Positions 33,523 through 42,064 are shown, counted from the stretch's first letter. The stretch: 64,000 bases of DNA from Acuticoccus sediminis (GCF_003258595.1 NZ_QHHQ01000005.1:372001-436000), one strand, 5' to 3'. Notes: generated by a model from the letters alone, not told the origin. Numbers and translations are program-made.

Positions 33523-34101
33523 GTGAGCGCCGAGACCATCGCGGAACGCCGACCCTTCGTCTTCGACAGCCCGGACGGCTTCGGAATTGTCTCGCGCGCA
33601 CTGCACTGGGGGATGGCCGCGCTGTTCGCCTGGCAGTTCACCAGCGCGGCCTTGCGGGCGCTGGCGCCGGATTCGGCCGCCCGGACCTTCTTCTGGGCAT
33701 ACCACGTCGACATCGGCGCGACGATTTTCGTCCTCGCGATCGCGCGCGGCCTCTGGGGCCTCCTCAACGCGCCCCATCGGCCGGCGGAGGGCGACTCCAC
33801 GTTCGAGCGGATCGCCGCCCAGTTCGGACAGCTCGCGCTCCATGCGCTGATGATCGTGGTGCCGCTGCTCGCCATCCTGCGCTCCATCGGCAACGACCGC
33901 GCCTTCACGGTGTGGGGCGTCGAGCTGGTGGCGGCGGGCGGCGAGAAGAACGCGGCGCTGGTCGCGGCCGGCAACGCCGCGCACGGCCTCCTCGGCTGGG
34001 CGCTGGCGCTGCTGATCGCCGGGCACATCGTGATGGCGCTGTTCCATCACCTCGTCAGGCGCGACGCCACGCTGGCTCGCATGCTCGGCGGCCCGCGCTA
34101 G
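33523..34101 (+). CDS. Cytochrome b561 family membrane protein
   Basis: A 192-residue di-haem b561 protein with four hydrophobic segments. Candidate haem ligands are in SRALHWGMAALF (first helix), FFWAYHVDIGATIF (second), QLALHALMIVVPLLA (third) and NAAHGLLGWALALLIAGHIVMALFHH (fourth). Such proteins shuttle electrons from quinol to periplasmic acceptors or superoxide. The GTG at 33523 is preceded by GAGGA at seven bases; the frame is open further up to 33466 but without a site. It is convergent with miaA and divergent from ilvB, whose attenuator region lies upstream. Confidence 0.85.
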   Translation: MSAETIAERRPFVFDSPDGFGIVSRALHWGMAALFAWQFTSAALRALAPDSAARTFFWAYHVDIGATIFVLAIARGLWGLLNAPHRPAEGDSTFERIAAQFGQLALHALMIVVPLLAILRSIGNDRAFTVWGVELVAAGGEKNAALVAAGNAAHGLLGWALALLIAGHIVMALFHHLVRRDATLARMLGGPR

Positions 34102-34125
34102 ACCCGGGCGGCGCCGCCGACGCGT

Positions 34126-35043
34126 CTAGGTGGAGGCCGGTCCAACGGGGCCGACGGCGAGGTCCGGCACCTCCCCCGGCGCCAGGCGGTGCCAGTCGGC
34201 GAAGCGGTGGCGGAACCACGTCTCCTGCCGCTTTGCGTACTGGCGGGTCCGGTTGACGGCGTCGGCGACCGCTTCCTCGCGCTGGACGAGCCCCATCGCG
34301 TGGGCGGAGAGCTGGGCGACGCCGATCGCCTTCATCGCGGGCAGCGCCGGGTCGAGGCGCCGCGCGGTAAGTGCCACCGCCTCCTCGACCGCGCCCTCGT
34401 CCATCATCGCGTCGAATCGGTCGGCGATGCGCTGGCGCAACAGATCGCGCGCCGGCGCAACGACGAAGCGGGCGACACCCGGCCCCGGCGGCAGGACCGG
34501 CGGCGTCCGCTCCTCCTGCCAGTCGGTGAGCGATCGTCCGGTCGCGTCCACCACCTCGAGCGCGCGCACGATGCGCTGCGGGTCCGACGGGCGGAGCCGC
34601 GCGGCGGTCGCCGGATCGCGCGCGGCAAGGACCCCGTGCAGCGCCTCCGGCGTCTCCGCGGCCTGCGCCTCCCGCCAGCGGCGGCGCACCGCCTCGGGGA
34701 TCTCCGGCATCGGCGACAGCCCGGTGGTGAGCGCGGCGAGGTAGAGGCCCGTGCCGCCGACGATGATGGGCACCCTCCCCTCGGCGCGGGCCGCCGCGAT
34801 CGCCGCCCCGGCCTCGCCGAGCCAGCGGGCAACGGAGGTCGCCTCGGCGGCATCGACGTGGCCGTAGAGCCGGTGGGGGACGCGCGCCTCGTCCTCGGCG
34901 CCCGGCCGGGCGGTGAGGACGCGCAGGTCGCGGTAGACCTGCATCGAATCGGCATTGATGATCGTGCCGCCGAGCCGGTCTGCAATGGTGAGGGCCAGAT
35001 GAGACTTGCCGGACGCCGTCGGACCGGCGATGAGGACGGCCAT
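34126..35043 (-). CDS. miaA: tRNA dimethylallyltransferase
   Basis: A 305-residue enzyme that prenylates A37 in tRNAs reading UNN codons. The P-loop is GPTASGKS at residues 7-14, followed by INADSMQVYRDL and, further on, GGTGLYLAALTTGL and TRQYAKRQETWFRH. The ATG at 35043 is favoured; a GTG at 35055 is in frame. The start codon overlaps that of the divergent serB: both ATGs lie within CATG. That leaves each promoter and ribosome site within the other gene's coding sequence. Confidence 0.94.
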   Translation of the reverse strand: MAVLIAGPTASGKSHLALTIADRLGGTIINADSMQVYRDLRVLTARPGAEDEARVPHRLYGHVDAAEATSVARWLGEAGAAIAAARAEGRVPIIVGGTGLYLAALTTGLSPMPEIPEAVRRRWREAQAAETPEALHGVLAARDPATAARLRPSDPQRIVRALEVVDATGRSLTDWQEERTPPVLPPGPGVARFVVAPARDLLRQRIADRFDAMMDEGAVEEAVALTARRLDPALPAMKAIGVAQLSAHAMGLVQREEAVADAVNRTRQYAKRQETWFRHRFADWHRLAPGEVPDLAVGPVGPAST

Positions 35044-35920
35044 GATAGTCGTCACACTCGTCGCCCCCGGTCCCCTTTCGCCTCAACTCGTCGCGTCGCT
35101 GGTCGGCACGCTCGGCGCCCACCGGGCCGACCGCGTCGACGAGCAGGCCACCGACATCTATGTCGAAGGCGACCGCAGGGCGATCCGCGAGACGGTCTTT
35201 ACCCACATCCACGACGCGCCGGTGGATGCGATCGTGCAGCCGGCGCGGACGCGGCGCAAGCGCCTCCTCATCTCCGACATGGACTCCACGCTGATCGGCC
35301 AGGAGTGCATCGACGAGCTGGCCGCCGTGCACGACCTGAAGCCTCGGGTGGCCGCGATCACCGAGCGCGCCATGCGCGGCGAGCTCGCCTTCGCCGACGC
35401 GCTGATCGAGCGGGTGAAGCTCCTGACGGGGATCCCCGAGTCCTCGATCGAGACCCTCCTCGACACCGTGATCACGCCCTCGCCGGGCGCGGCCGAGATG
35501 ATCGCCGTCGCCAAACGGAACGGGATCCGCACGGTGCTGGTATCAGGCGGTTTCATGCACTTCGCCGAGCCCGTGGCCGAGCGGCTCGGGATCGACGCGG
35601 CGTTCGCCAACCGCCTGATCGCGGCGGACGGCATACTGACGGGAGCCGTCGCCCAGCCGATCCTGGGCGCCGACGAGAAGAAGGTGCGCCTCCTCACCGA
35701 ATGCGAGGCGCTCGGCATCACGCCCGAGGACGCAATCGCGCTCGGCGACGGGGCCAACGATCTCGCCATGGTGGAAACGGCGGGACTGGGCATCGCATAC
35801 CGGCCGAAGCCGATCCTGGCAGCCGCGGCGGACGGGGTGCTGCGGCACTGCGATCTCACGGCGGCACTCTACGCCATGGGTATCGCACCGAATACGGAAA
35901 GTTCAGTATCCAGTGTTTAG
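35042..35920 (+). CDS. serB: Phosphoserine phosphatase
   Basis: A 292-residue HAD phosphatase for the last step of serine synthesis. The nucleophile motif is DMDSTLIGQE with D79 and D81; motif II is VLVSGGFMHF, and the Mg motif is ALGDGANDLAMV. An ACT-like N-terminal part covers about residues 1-70. Ribosome site GAGGA lies five bases before the ATG, inside miaA. At the 3' end its stop overlaps by 3 bp the end of a small minus-strand gene. Confidence 0.95.
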   Translation: MIVVTLVAPGPLSPQLVASLVGTLGAHRADRVDEQATDIYVEGDRRAIRETVFTHIHDAPVDAIVQPARTRRKRLLISDMDSTLIGQECIDELAAVHDLKPRVAAITERAMRGELAFADALIERVKLLTGIPESSIETLLDTVITPSPGAAEMIAVAKRNGIRTVLVSGGFMHFAEPVAERLGIDAAFANRLIAADGILTGAVAQPILGADEKKVRLLTECEALGITPEDAIALGDGANDLAMVETAGLGIAYRPKPILAAAADGVLRHCDLTAALYAMGIAPNTESSVSSV

Positions 35921-36021
35921 AGAAGTCCGAAACAAACTGCGATGACGAATGCCATCGCGGCGGTCATAGACAGGATGCCAGTGCTGCGGCTGGAAAGAGC
36001 CAGTGCAAGAAGCTTCGACAT
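35917..36021 (-). CDS. 34-residue membrane protein
   Basis: A very short gene with a full set of expression signals: a promoter (36071-36099), a leader of about 45 bases and ribosome site GGGGAG five bases before the ATG. The protein begins MSKLLALALSSRSTG and ends in one hydrophobic stretch (TAAMAFVIAVCFGLL), so it is probably a single-span inner-membrane peptide. Its third codon positions are less GC-rich than those of neighbouring genes. It runs tail to tail with serB, overlapping its stop by 3 bp. I recognise no family and cannot name a function. Confidence 0.65.
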   Translation of the reverse strand: MSKLLALALSSRSTGILSMTAAMAFVIAVCFGLL

Positions 36022-36338
36022 GTCCACTCCCCAAGTGCTCTTCGTGACATTCTTTTGATCGTGGGCCGCAAAGATAGGCAGGGGTGCCTAACCTTGCAAC
36101 AGGAAAGTGACACCACTGGCTCATCCAGAGGTTCCGCCTGGGGTTTTCCCCACCGGGCCCCCTTGCCCCGCGGCCCAGCGCGACGCACAGAGTGCGGCTC
36201 TGCCTCGGTCTTCGCCCCGGTGTTTCCGATTCGACGCCTCCGACGCTCACACCACGCCGACGCTCCGGCCCGACCGACCGGCGTCCATGCTTCGCTCCGG
36301 AGCAGCTCGGCCCCAAAACCTGACGGATCCGCTCGGCC
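36022..36338. other. Intergenic stretch before the ABC exporter
   Basis: These 317 bp separate the divergent small-protein gene and the ABC exporter. The left part holds the minus-strand promoter and ribosome site of the small protein. The right part (about 36120-36330) is GC-rich with no credible gene; it should contain the exporter promoter, which I cannot pin down. Confidence 0.4.
36071..36099 (-). promoter_or_regulatory. Promoter of the 34-residue protein
   Basis: Read on the minus strand: TTGCAA (36094-36099), a 17-base spacer and TATCTT (36071-36076). Both hexamers match the consensus at four of six bases with ideal spacing. It points to the small gene at 35917-36021; if that frame is not translated, the same promoter would make a small RNA antisense to the end of serB. 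Confidence 0.6.
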
Positions 36339-38141
36339 ATGAACAAACCACAGCGCATCGAGACGATGAAGGGGACGGCACCGGCCGTGTCCGCGAGCGC
36401 CGTGCCGCCCCGCAACTGGCCGCTGGCCGTCAGGCTGTGGAACGACCACATCCGCGAGCATCGCAGCAAGATCCTGCTGTCGCTGGTGGCAGTCGCCTTC
36501 GTCGCGGCCAGCACCAGCCTCTACCCGGTGCTCATAAACTGGGCATTCCAGGCCCTCAGCGAACGCAGCTCCTGGGCCATCTCGACCCTGCCGTGGCTGG
36601 TTCTCGTCGCCGCCGGCGTCCGTGGCATGGCCACCTATGCCCAGGTGGCGCTCACCCAGCAGGCGGTGACGCAGATCGAAGCCGATATGCAAAAGCGCCT
36701 CTACCGCACGCTGGTGGAGGCCGACCTCACTTCGATCACCGCCCACACCCCGGCCGCCTGGACGCAGCGCTTCACGACCGACCTCGTCTTCGTGCGCAGC
36801 GCGCTGACGCGGCTCGTCAACATCCTGGTGCGGGAGGGGCTGACCGTCGTCGCCCTCTTCGCCACCATGTTCTACCTCGACTGGATGCTGACGCTGATCG
36901 CGGTGACGATCGTGCCGTTCGCGCTGATCCCGGTGAGCCGGATCGGCAAGCGCCTGCGCCGCGTCTCGCGCCGCACGCAGGAGCGGACGGGCGACATGGC
37001 GAGCCTGACGTCCGAGACCTTCAGCGCCGCGCGCGTCGTGAAGACCTACCGCCTCGAGGACTATCTCAGCGAGCAGGCGGACAACTCCTTCGAGATGCTC
37101 AAGCGGCTCCGCTACAAGTCGATGATCCAGAAGGGCCGCGTCGACCCGCTGATGGAATGTGTCGGCGGCGTCGCCGTCGCGCTGGTGCTCGGCTTCGTGG
37201 GCTGGCGCATCATGTCCGGCCAGTCGACCGTGGGCGAGTTCTCGGGCTTCCTCGGCGCGCTCCTCATCGCGGCGCAGCCGATGCGCGCGCTCGGCAACCT
37301 CGCGACCATCGTGCAGGAGGGCTTCGCCGCGCTCCACCGCTACTACGCCGTTATCGACGAGCCGGTGACCGTCACGGACCATCCCGGCGCGAAACCGGCG
37401 AGCTTCGGCGCCGACACGGTCAGCATCGAGAGCGTCAGCTTCAGCTACGGCGACAGCGCCCCCGCCCTCTTCGACGTCTCGTTCGAGGCGCAGGCCGGCG
37501 AGACGACCGCCATCGTCGGGCGCAGCGGCGCCGGCAAGTCCACCGTCTTCAACCTCATCCCCCGGCTCTACGACCCGTCGTCCGGGCGGGTGGTGATCGG
37601 CGGGGAGGACATCGCCGGGGTGACGCTCGCCTCGCTGCGCGAGCGCATCGCGATCGTCTCGCAGGACGTCGTCATCTTCAACGACACCGTCGGCGCCAAC
37701 ATCGCGCTCGGCCGGCCGGGGGCGACGGCGACCGAGATCGAGGACGCGGCGCGGCTCGCCGGCGCGCACGACTTCATCATGCGCGACCCGCTCGGCTACG
37801 ACGCGCCGGCCGGCGACCGCGGCTCGAACTACTCCGGCGGCGAGCGCCAGCGCATCGCCCTGGCGCGCGCCTTCCTGAAGGACGCGCCGATCCTCCTCCT
37901 CGACGAGGCGACGTCGGCGCTCGACGCGGAGTCCGAGCAGATCGTGCGCGAGGCGCTCGCCCGCCTCACCAGGGGGCGGACGACGCTCGTCATCGCCCAC
38001 CGCCTCGCGACCGTGCGCGCGGCGGAGAAGATCGTCGTGCTCGATGGCGGGCGCGTCGCCGAGATCGGCACCCACGACGCGCTCGTCGCGGCGGGCGGGC
38101 TCTATGCCCGCTTCCACCGCCTGCAGCTCCAGGCCGACTGA
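36339..38141 (+). CDS. MsbA-type ABC exporter (membrane and ATPase fused)
   Basis: A 600-residue half-transporter. The membrane domain covers about residues 40-325 with six predicted spans; the ATPase domain begins near 360. Walker A is GRSGAGKST (394-402), the Q-loop IVSQDVVIFNDT, the signature NYSGGERQR near 500, Walker B ILLLDEATSALD and the switch His in VIAHRLATVR. The protein fits the MsbA/lipid A or multidrug exporter class; the cargo cannot be told from sequence. It is not followed by an HlyD-type adaptor, so it is not an obvious type I secretion ATPase for the RTX protein next door, with which it is convergent. Confidence 0.9.
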   Translation: MNKPQRIETMKGTAPAVSASAVPPRNWPLAVRLWNDHIREHRSKILLSLVAVAFVAASTSLYPVLINWAFQALSERSSWAISTLPWLVLVAAGVRGMATYAQVALTQQAVTQIEADMQKRLYRTLVEADLTSITAHTPAAWTQRFTTDLVFVRSALTRLVNILVREGLTVVALFATMFYLDWMLTLIAVTIVPFALIPVSRIGKRLRRVSRRTQERTGDMASLTSETFSAARVVKTYRLEDYLSEQADNSFEMLKRLRYKSMIQKGRVDPLMECVGGVAVALVLGFVGWRIMSGQSTVGEFSGFLGALLIAAQPMRALGNLATIVQEGFAALHRYYAVIDEPVTVTDHPGAKPASFGADTVSIESVSFSYGDSAPALFDVSFEAQAGETTAIVGRSGAGKSTVFNLIPRLYDPSSGRVVIGGEDIAGVTLASLRERIAIVSQDVVIFNDTVGANIALGRPGATATEIEDAARLAGAHDFIMRDPLGYDAPAGDRGSNYSGGERQRIALARAFLKDAPILLLDEATSALDAESEQIVREALARLTRGRTTLVIAHRLATVRAAEKIVVLDGGRVAEIGTHDALVAAGGLYARFHRLQLQAD

Positions 38142-38151
38142 CGCACGGCCC

Positions 38152-38180
38152 GGCGGCCGGCACCACCGGCACCGGCCGCC
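38152..38180. terminator. Hairpin between convergent exporter and RTX genes
   Basis: GGCGGCCGG (38152-38160) and CCGGCCGCC (38172-38180) form a perfect 9-bp stem with an 11-base loop, filling most of the 45-bp gap between two converging stop codons. No U-tract is present on either strand. A bidirectional transcript end is likely. Confidence 0.45.
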
Positions 38181-38186
38181 ACGGCA

Positions 38187-39749
38187 TCAGATGATGTCGT
38201 AGCCGATGACGAGTTCGCGCGTGTTGATCCCCTCGACGATGAGGAAGGTGTCGCCGTTGTAGCGGATCTCGTCGCCCACGAAGGACAGGCGCCAGCTCTC
38301 CGGGGACACGTCCGTCAGATAGATGACGTCCTCGTCGAAGTAGAAGTCGGTGATGACGGTGACGCCCTCGTCGCGCGCGCCGACGTCGAACTCGTCGTAG
38401 CCGTAGCCGCCGGTCAGCGTGTCGTAGCCGCTGCCCGCGACGACGATGTCGTCGCCGTTGCCGCCGGCTACCCAGTCGTCGCCGCTCTCGCCGTCGACAT
38501 AGTCGTGGCCGTTGCCACCGCGGATGATGTCGTCGCCGTTCCAGCCGTAGACCGAGTCGTTGCCGGCGCCGCCGCCCAGCGTGTCGTTGCCGTTGCCGCC
38601 GTCCACGTAGTCGGCACCCGAACCGCCGATCAGCGAGTCGTCGCCCGCGGCGCCCAGGAGGTCGTCGTCGCCGTCGTCGCCGAAGGCGGTGTCGTTGCCC
38701 TGGCCGAGGGCGATGTAGTCATTGCCGGTGCCGCCGCCGCCGAAGTCGTCGCCGTTGGCGCCGCGGATGACATCGTCGCCGGCCTCGCCTTCCATGCTGT
38801 CGTTGCCGGCAGCACCCAGCAGCTCGTCGTCGCCGTCGCCGCCGAACAGCGTGTCGTTGCCGTTGCGGCCGACCACGAGGTCGTCGCCCTTGCCGCCGTC
38901 GACGACGTCGTCGCCCCGCCCGCCGTCCACGGTGTCGTTGTCGAGCCGGCCCTGGATCGTGTCGTTGCCGGAGCCGCCGTAGAGCGCATCCTCGCCGGTG
39001 AAGCCGGTGATGCTGTCGTGGCCGTTGTTGCCGAGGATCAGGTTGTCGTCGCTGTCGCCGAACAGCAGGTCGTTGCCCGGGCCGCCGGAGACGTCGGCGA
39101 GGCCGATGGTGTTGCTGATGAAGGAGATCGGCCCGGCGCCGCTGGCGCTGGCACTGGCGGCGAGCGCGTCGCCGCTGGCGGCGGTGTTGTCGCTGAGGTT
39201 GCTGTCGGTGATCGTCGCGGTGCTGCCGTCGGCGACGAAGACCGCCCCGCCGGCGATCACCGCGTCGTTCGCGATGAAGAGGGAGTCGCGCACCGTGAGG
39301 CTCGCGCCGCGCGAGAAGATCGCGCCGCCGAGGCCGTCGCCCGAGCTGCTCGTGCCCGTCGCGCGGTTGCCGGTGAAGGTCATGTCCTCGAACGTGAGGG
39401 CGCCGCCGACGTGGCGGACGGCGCCGCCGTTGCGGTTCACCGCGAGGCCGCCGTCGAAGACCATCGACGACATCTCGACGTCGCCCGCCGTGACGTTGAA
39501 GAGGCGGCTGCGGATCGAGGTGGTGATCGTCATCTCGTCGGCGCCGCCGATGATGTCGACCGAATCGCTGATCGCGATCTGACCCAGGTCCAGCGAGATC
39601 GTCTGCCCGGCGATCGTGTTGCTGAATGTGATGGTGTCCGCGCCGGCATTCGCGTTGGCGAGCTCGACGGCTTCGCGCAGGGACAGGTCGGCGGGGGAAA
39701 CATTTCCGTCGGACTCGTCGTTGACGGTCGTGACGACATATGTGGCCAT
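38187..39749 (-). CDS. Secreted RTX-type calcium-binding protein with beta-helix N-terminal part
   Basis: A 520-residue acidic protein. The N-terminal part (about 1-215) opens with TVNDESDGNVSPADLSLREAVELAN, typical of secreted parallel beta-helix proteins, then Asn/Gly/Thr-rich coils (FTGNRATG, NSLSDN-like turns). From about 220 to 465 run roughly twenty hemolysin-type nonapeptides such as GGSGNDTIQ and GGDGDDELL, which bind calcium. The end (VTVITDFYFDEDVIYLTDV onward) resembles the C-terminal signal of type I secretion substrates. No signal peptide is present, and no type I secretion genes are adjacent. The ATG has AGGGAG upstream. Likely role: cell-surface or matrix protein. Confidence 0.85.
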   Translation of the reverse strand: MATYVVTTVNDESDGNVSPADLSLREAVELANANAGADTITFSNTIAGQTISLDLGQIAISDSVDIIGGADEMTITTSIRSRLFNVTAGDVEMSSMVFDGGLAVNRNGGAVRHVGGALTFEDMTFTGNRATGTSSSGDGLGGAIFSRGASLTVRDSLFIANDAVIAGGAVFVADGSTATITDSNLSDNTAASGDALAASASASGAGPISFISNTIGLADVSGGPGNDLLFGDSDDNLILGNNGHDSITGFTGEDALYGGSGNDTIQGRLDNDTVDGGRGDDVVDGGKGDDLVVGRNGNDTLFGGDGDDELLGAAGNDSMEGEAGDDVIRGANGDDFGGGGTGNDYIALGQGNDTAFGDDGDDDLLGAAGDDSLIGGSGADYVDGGNGNDTLGGGAGNDSVYGWNGDDIIRGGNGHDYVDGESGDDWVAGGNGDDIVVAGSGYDTLTGGYGYDEFDVGARDEGVTVITDFYFDEDVIYLTDVSPESWRLSFVGDEIRYNGDTFLIVEGINTRELVIGYDII

Positions 39750-39980
39750 CTCAGTAGTCTCCCTAAAGGACGTTTCGTTTAATTGTGCGGGTCGTGATTA
39801 TGGGTGTACGAAATAACACTCCTCCGGGTTGCAGGGTAATTCGTGATGATCCGAAGTCGCGGCAGAGGGCCATTTTCGGCCTTGTGACCGGACATCGTCC
39901 CGCCTCTGCAGCGTGTCTTTCCGAACGTTGCCGGCGCGGCTTCGATTGGGAAAAACAATGCGTTTCACCTTGATTTTTGG

Positions 39981-40736
39981 TTATCCGACCATGCCCTCGA
40001 CTGCGGCGATAAGGCGCACCAGATCCTCCTCCCGCGACAGGCGGTGGTCGCCGTCCTTGATCAGCGTGACGACGACGTCGTCGTGGGCGAGGCGGTCGAC
40101 GAGCTGAAGCGCGTGCCGGTACGGCACGTCCGGGTCGCGCACGCCCTGCAGGATGTGCACCGGGCACCCGGTCTCGATCGGCGCGTCGGTGTAGAGGAGG
40201 TGCTGCCGCCCGTCCTCGAAGAGCCGCCGCGTCACCGGGGTCGGGTCGCCGTACTCGGACGGAAGGTGGAGGATCCCCTCGCGCAGCAACGTCTCCTTCT
40301 GCTCGTCGCCGAGGGCCGGCCACATCAGCCGCTCGGTGAAGTCGGCGGCCGGGGCGAGAAGGACGAGGCCGGCGAGCGGGTTGCCGGCCGCGCGGCGGAT
40401 CCGGGCGAGGAGCAGGGCGATCCACCCGCCCATGGAGGAGCCGACGGCCACCGTCGGCCCGGGGCAGAACTCGTCGGCGACACGCTGCGCATCGGCGAGC
40501 CAGTCCGACAGCGCGTAGTTCTCGAACGTGCCGCTCGAGGCGCCGTGGCCGCGATAGTCGAACCGCACCACGCGCCGGCCGGTGGCCCTCCCCCACTCGG
40601 CGAGGCGCACGGCCTTGCCGCCGGTCATGTCGGACCGGAAGCCGCTCAGCCACAGAAAGGTGGGGCCATCGCCTTCGGTGATCTCCACGGCGAGCTCGTC
40701 GGCGCCCATTGAGATCCGGGTTGCCTTGTCCATCAT
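39981..40736 (-). CDS. Alpha/beta hydrolase
   Basis: A 251-residue single-domain hydrolase. The nucleophile elbow is VGSSMGGWIA near residue 100; the likely acid is in GVRDPDVPYR and the His in DGDHRLSREED. The oxyanion region is FLWLSGFRSDM, and FDYRGHGASSG is the strand-4 signature common in carboxylesterases and acylpeptide hydrolases. The start has two adjacent ATGs (40736 and 40733). It is divergent from a glycosyltransferase with a palindrome between them. Substrate unknown. Confidence 0.88.
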   Translation of the reverse strand: MMDKATRISMGADELAVEITEGDGPTFLWLSGFRSDMTGGKAVRLAEWGRATGRRVVRFDYRGHGASSGTFENYALSDWLADAQRVADEFCPGPTVAVGSSMGGWIALLLARIRRAAGNPLAGLVLLAPAADFTERLMWPALGDEQKETLLREGILHLPSEYGDPTPVTRRLFEDGRQHLLYTDAPIETGCPVHILQGVRDPDVPYRHALQLVDRLAHDDVVVTLIKDGDHRLSREEDLVRLIAAVEGMVG

Positions 40737-40768
40737 GCGTAGGAGCTTCTTTGCTAAGAGAGAACGGA

Positions 40769-40789
40769 GGCGGCCATTGTACGGCCGCC
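40769..40789. promoter_or_regulatory. Palindrome in the hydrolase-glycosyltransferase divergent gap
   Basis: GGCGGCC-ATTGTAC-GGCCGCC has perfect 7-bp arms and sits in the middle of the 70-bp gap between two divergent start codons, 17 bp before the glycosyltransferase ATG. It may be an operator serving both genes or a 5' hairpin of the glycosyltransferase message. Confidence 0.4.
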
Positions 40790-40806
40790 ACGACGAAGGG
40801 GAGTTC

Positions 40807-41988
40807 ATGACTGCGCGGCCGATGACGATCCTGCAAGTGATTCCCCAGCTCGAGACCGGGGGCGCCGAGCGCACGACGCTCGACATCGCCGACGCGCTGG
40901 TGAAGCGCGGGGACAGGGCGATCGTCGTCTCCGAGGGCGGGCGGATGCTGCCCGAGCTCGAGGCGATGGGGGCCGAGCACGTCACGATGCCCGTCTCCAC
41001 CAAGCAGCCGTTCGCGATGCGGCGCAACGCCAAGCGCCTCGCCGAGCTGATGGAGCGCGAGGGCGTCGACGTCATCCACGCCCGCTCGCGGGCGCCGGCA
41101 TGGTCCTCGCTGTGGGCGGCGAAGTGGACCCGCAGGCCGTTCGTGACCACCTACCACGGCGCCTACAAGGAGGCGTCCTACCTGAAGAACCTCTACAACT
41201 CGGTGATGGCGCGCGGCGACGCCGTCATCGCCAACTCGGCCTTCACCGCCGGGCTGATCGCCGCGCGCCACCCGTTCGCGCGGGAGCGGATCGTGACGAT
41301 CCACAGGGGCATCGACCTGTCGGCGTTCGAGCGGCCGGTCGGCAACCGCGCCGAGGCGCTGCGCCGGAGCTGGGGCGTCGAGAGTGGCGAGCGGGTCCTC
41401 ATCAACGTCGCGCGGCTGACGCCCTGGAAGGGACAGCTCGTGCTCATCGAGGCGCTCGGCATGGTGCGCGAACGGCTGCCGTCGGGCTGGGTGTGCGTCC
41501 TGGCGGGCGACGACCAGGGGCGGTCGGACTATCGCCGCGAGCTCGAGGAGACCATCGGCGCGCTCGAGCTCGGCCGGCGGGTGCGGATCGCCGGGCACGT
41601 GAGCGACGTGCCCGGCGCGCTGGCGGCCTCGGCGATCGCGGTCCAGCCGTCGATCGAGCCGGAGGCGTTCGGGCGCGCGGCGGTGGAGGCGCAGGCGGCG
41701 GGGCTGCCGGTGATCGTCTCGGACCTCGGCGCGGTGCGCGAGACGGTGCTGGCGCCGCCGGAGGTGAGCGAGGCCGCGCGGACCGGCTGGCGGGTGAAAC
41801 CCGGCGAGGCGGAGCCCCTCGCCGACGCCCTCCTCCAGGCGCTTCAGGCCGGCGACGACACGCTGGCGGAGATCGGCGCGCGCGGCCGGGCGCACGCCTT
41901 CACCCACTTTTCACTGGCGTCGATGACGCAAAAGACTCTCGCGATCTACGATGACCTTTTGGAGAATGGGAAAACCACGCTATATTAG
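40807..41988 (+). CDS. GT4 glycosyltransferase (lipopolysaccharide or glycan type)
   Basis: A 393-residue GT-B transferase of family 4. The N-terminal half begins ILQVIPQLETGGAERTTLDIADAL; the donor half has RVLINVARLTPWKGQLVLIEAL and the retaining-GT4 motif EAFGRAAVEAQAAGLPVIVSDLG (the E-x7-E pattern). SRAPAWSSLWAAK and TTYHGAYKE near residues 100-115 are as in lipopolysaccharide core transferases. The ATG at 40807 has AGGGGAG upstream. No transmembrane segment. The infC promoter lies inside its last codons. Confidence 0.9.
   Translation: MTARPMTILQVIPQLETGGAERTTLDIADALVKRGDRAIVVSEGGRMLPELEAMGAEHVTMPVSTKQPFAMRRNAKRLAELMEREGVDVIHARSRAPAWSSLWAAKWTRRPFVTTYHGAYKEASYLKNLYNSVMARGDAVIANSAFTAGLIAARHPFARERIVTIHRGIDLSAFERPVGNRAEALRRSWGVESGERVLINVARLTPWKGQLVLIEALGMVRERLPSGWVCVLAGDDQGRSDYRRELEETIGALELGRRVRIAGHVSDVPGALAASAIAVQPSIEPEAFGRAAVEAQAAGLPVIVSDLGAVRETVLAPPEVSEAARTGWRVKPGEAEPLADALLQALQAGDDTLAEIGARGRAHAFTHFSLASMTQKTLAIYDDLLENGKTTLY
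41958..41986 (+). promoter_or_regulatory. Promoter of infC, inside the end of the glycosyltransferase gene
   Basis: TATATT (41981-41986, preceded by C) is a near-ideal -10, one of few in this GC-rich window. TTTGGA at 41958-41963 with 17-base spacing, or TTGGAG one base on, can serve as -35. Transcription would start about 41993, giving a leader of about 70 bases that opens with a hairpin. Confidence 0.55.
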
Positions 41989-41992
41989 GGGG

Positions 41993-42035
41993 TGACGCTT
42001 GCCATCGGGGAACGGAACCAGGTCCTCGAGCGTCA
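41993..42035 (+). repeat. Inverted repeat at the 5' end of the infC leader
   Basis: TGACGCT (41993-41999) and AGCGTCA (42029-42035) can pair over 7 bp with a 29-base loop. The first arm coincides with the expected transcription start of infC and the second ends about 17 bases before the ribosome site. It may protect the message or take part in translational control. Confidence 0.4.
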
Positions 42036-42064
42036 TCCGACAAACGATTTTTGGAGACACCACC

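Noticed and set aside
38400-39060. DNA-level repeats in the RTX gene as a possible CRISPR or satellite array
   Set aside because: The period follows the protein nonapeptide repeats in frame, with codon-level variation; there are no constant repeats with unique spacers.
38505-39782. Plus-strand open frame opposite the RTX gene
   Set aside because: Repetitive Val/Ala/Asp sequence is the antisense of the Gly-Asp repeats, not an independent gene.
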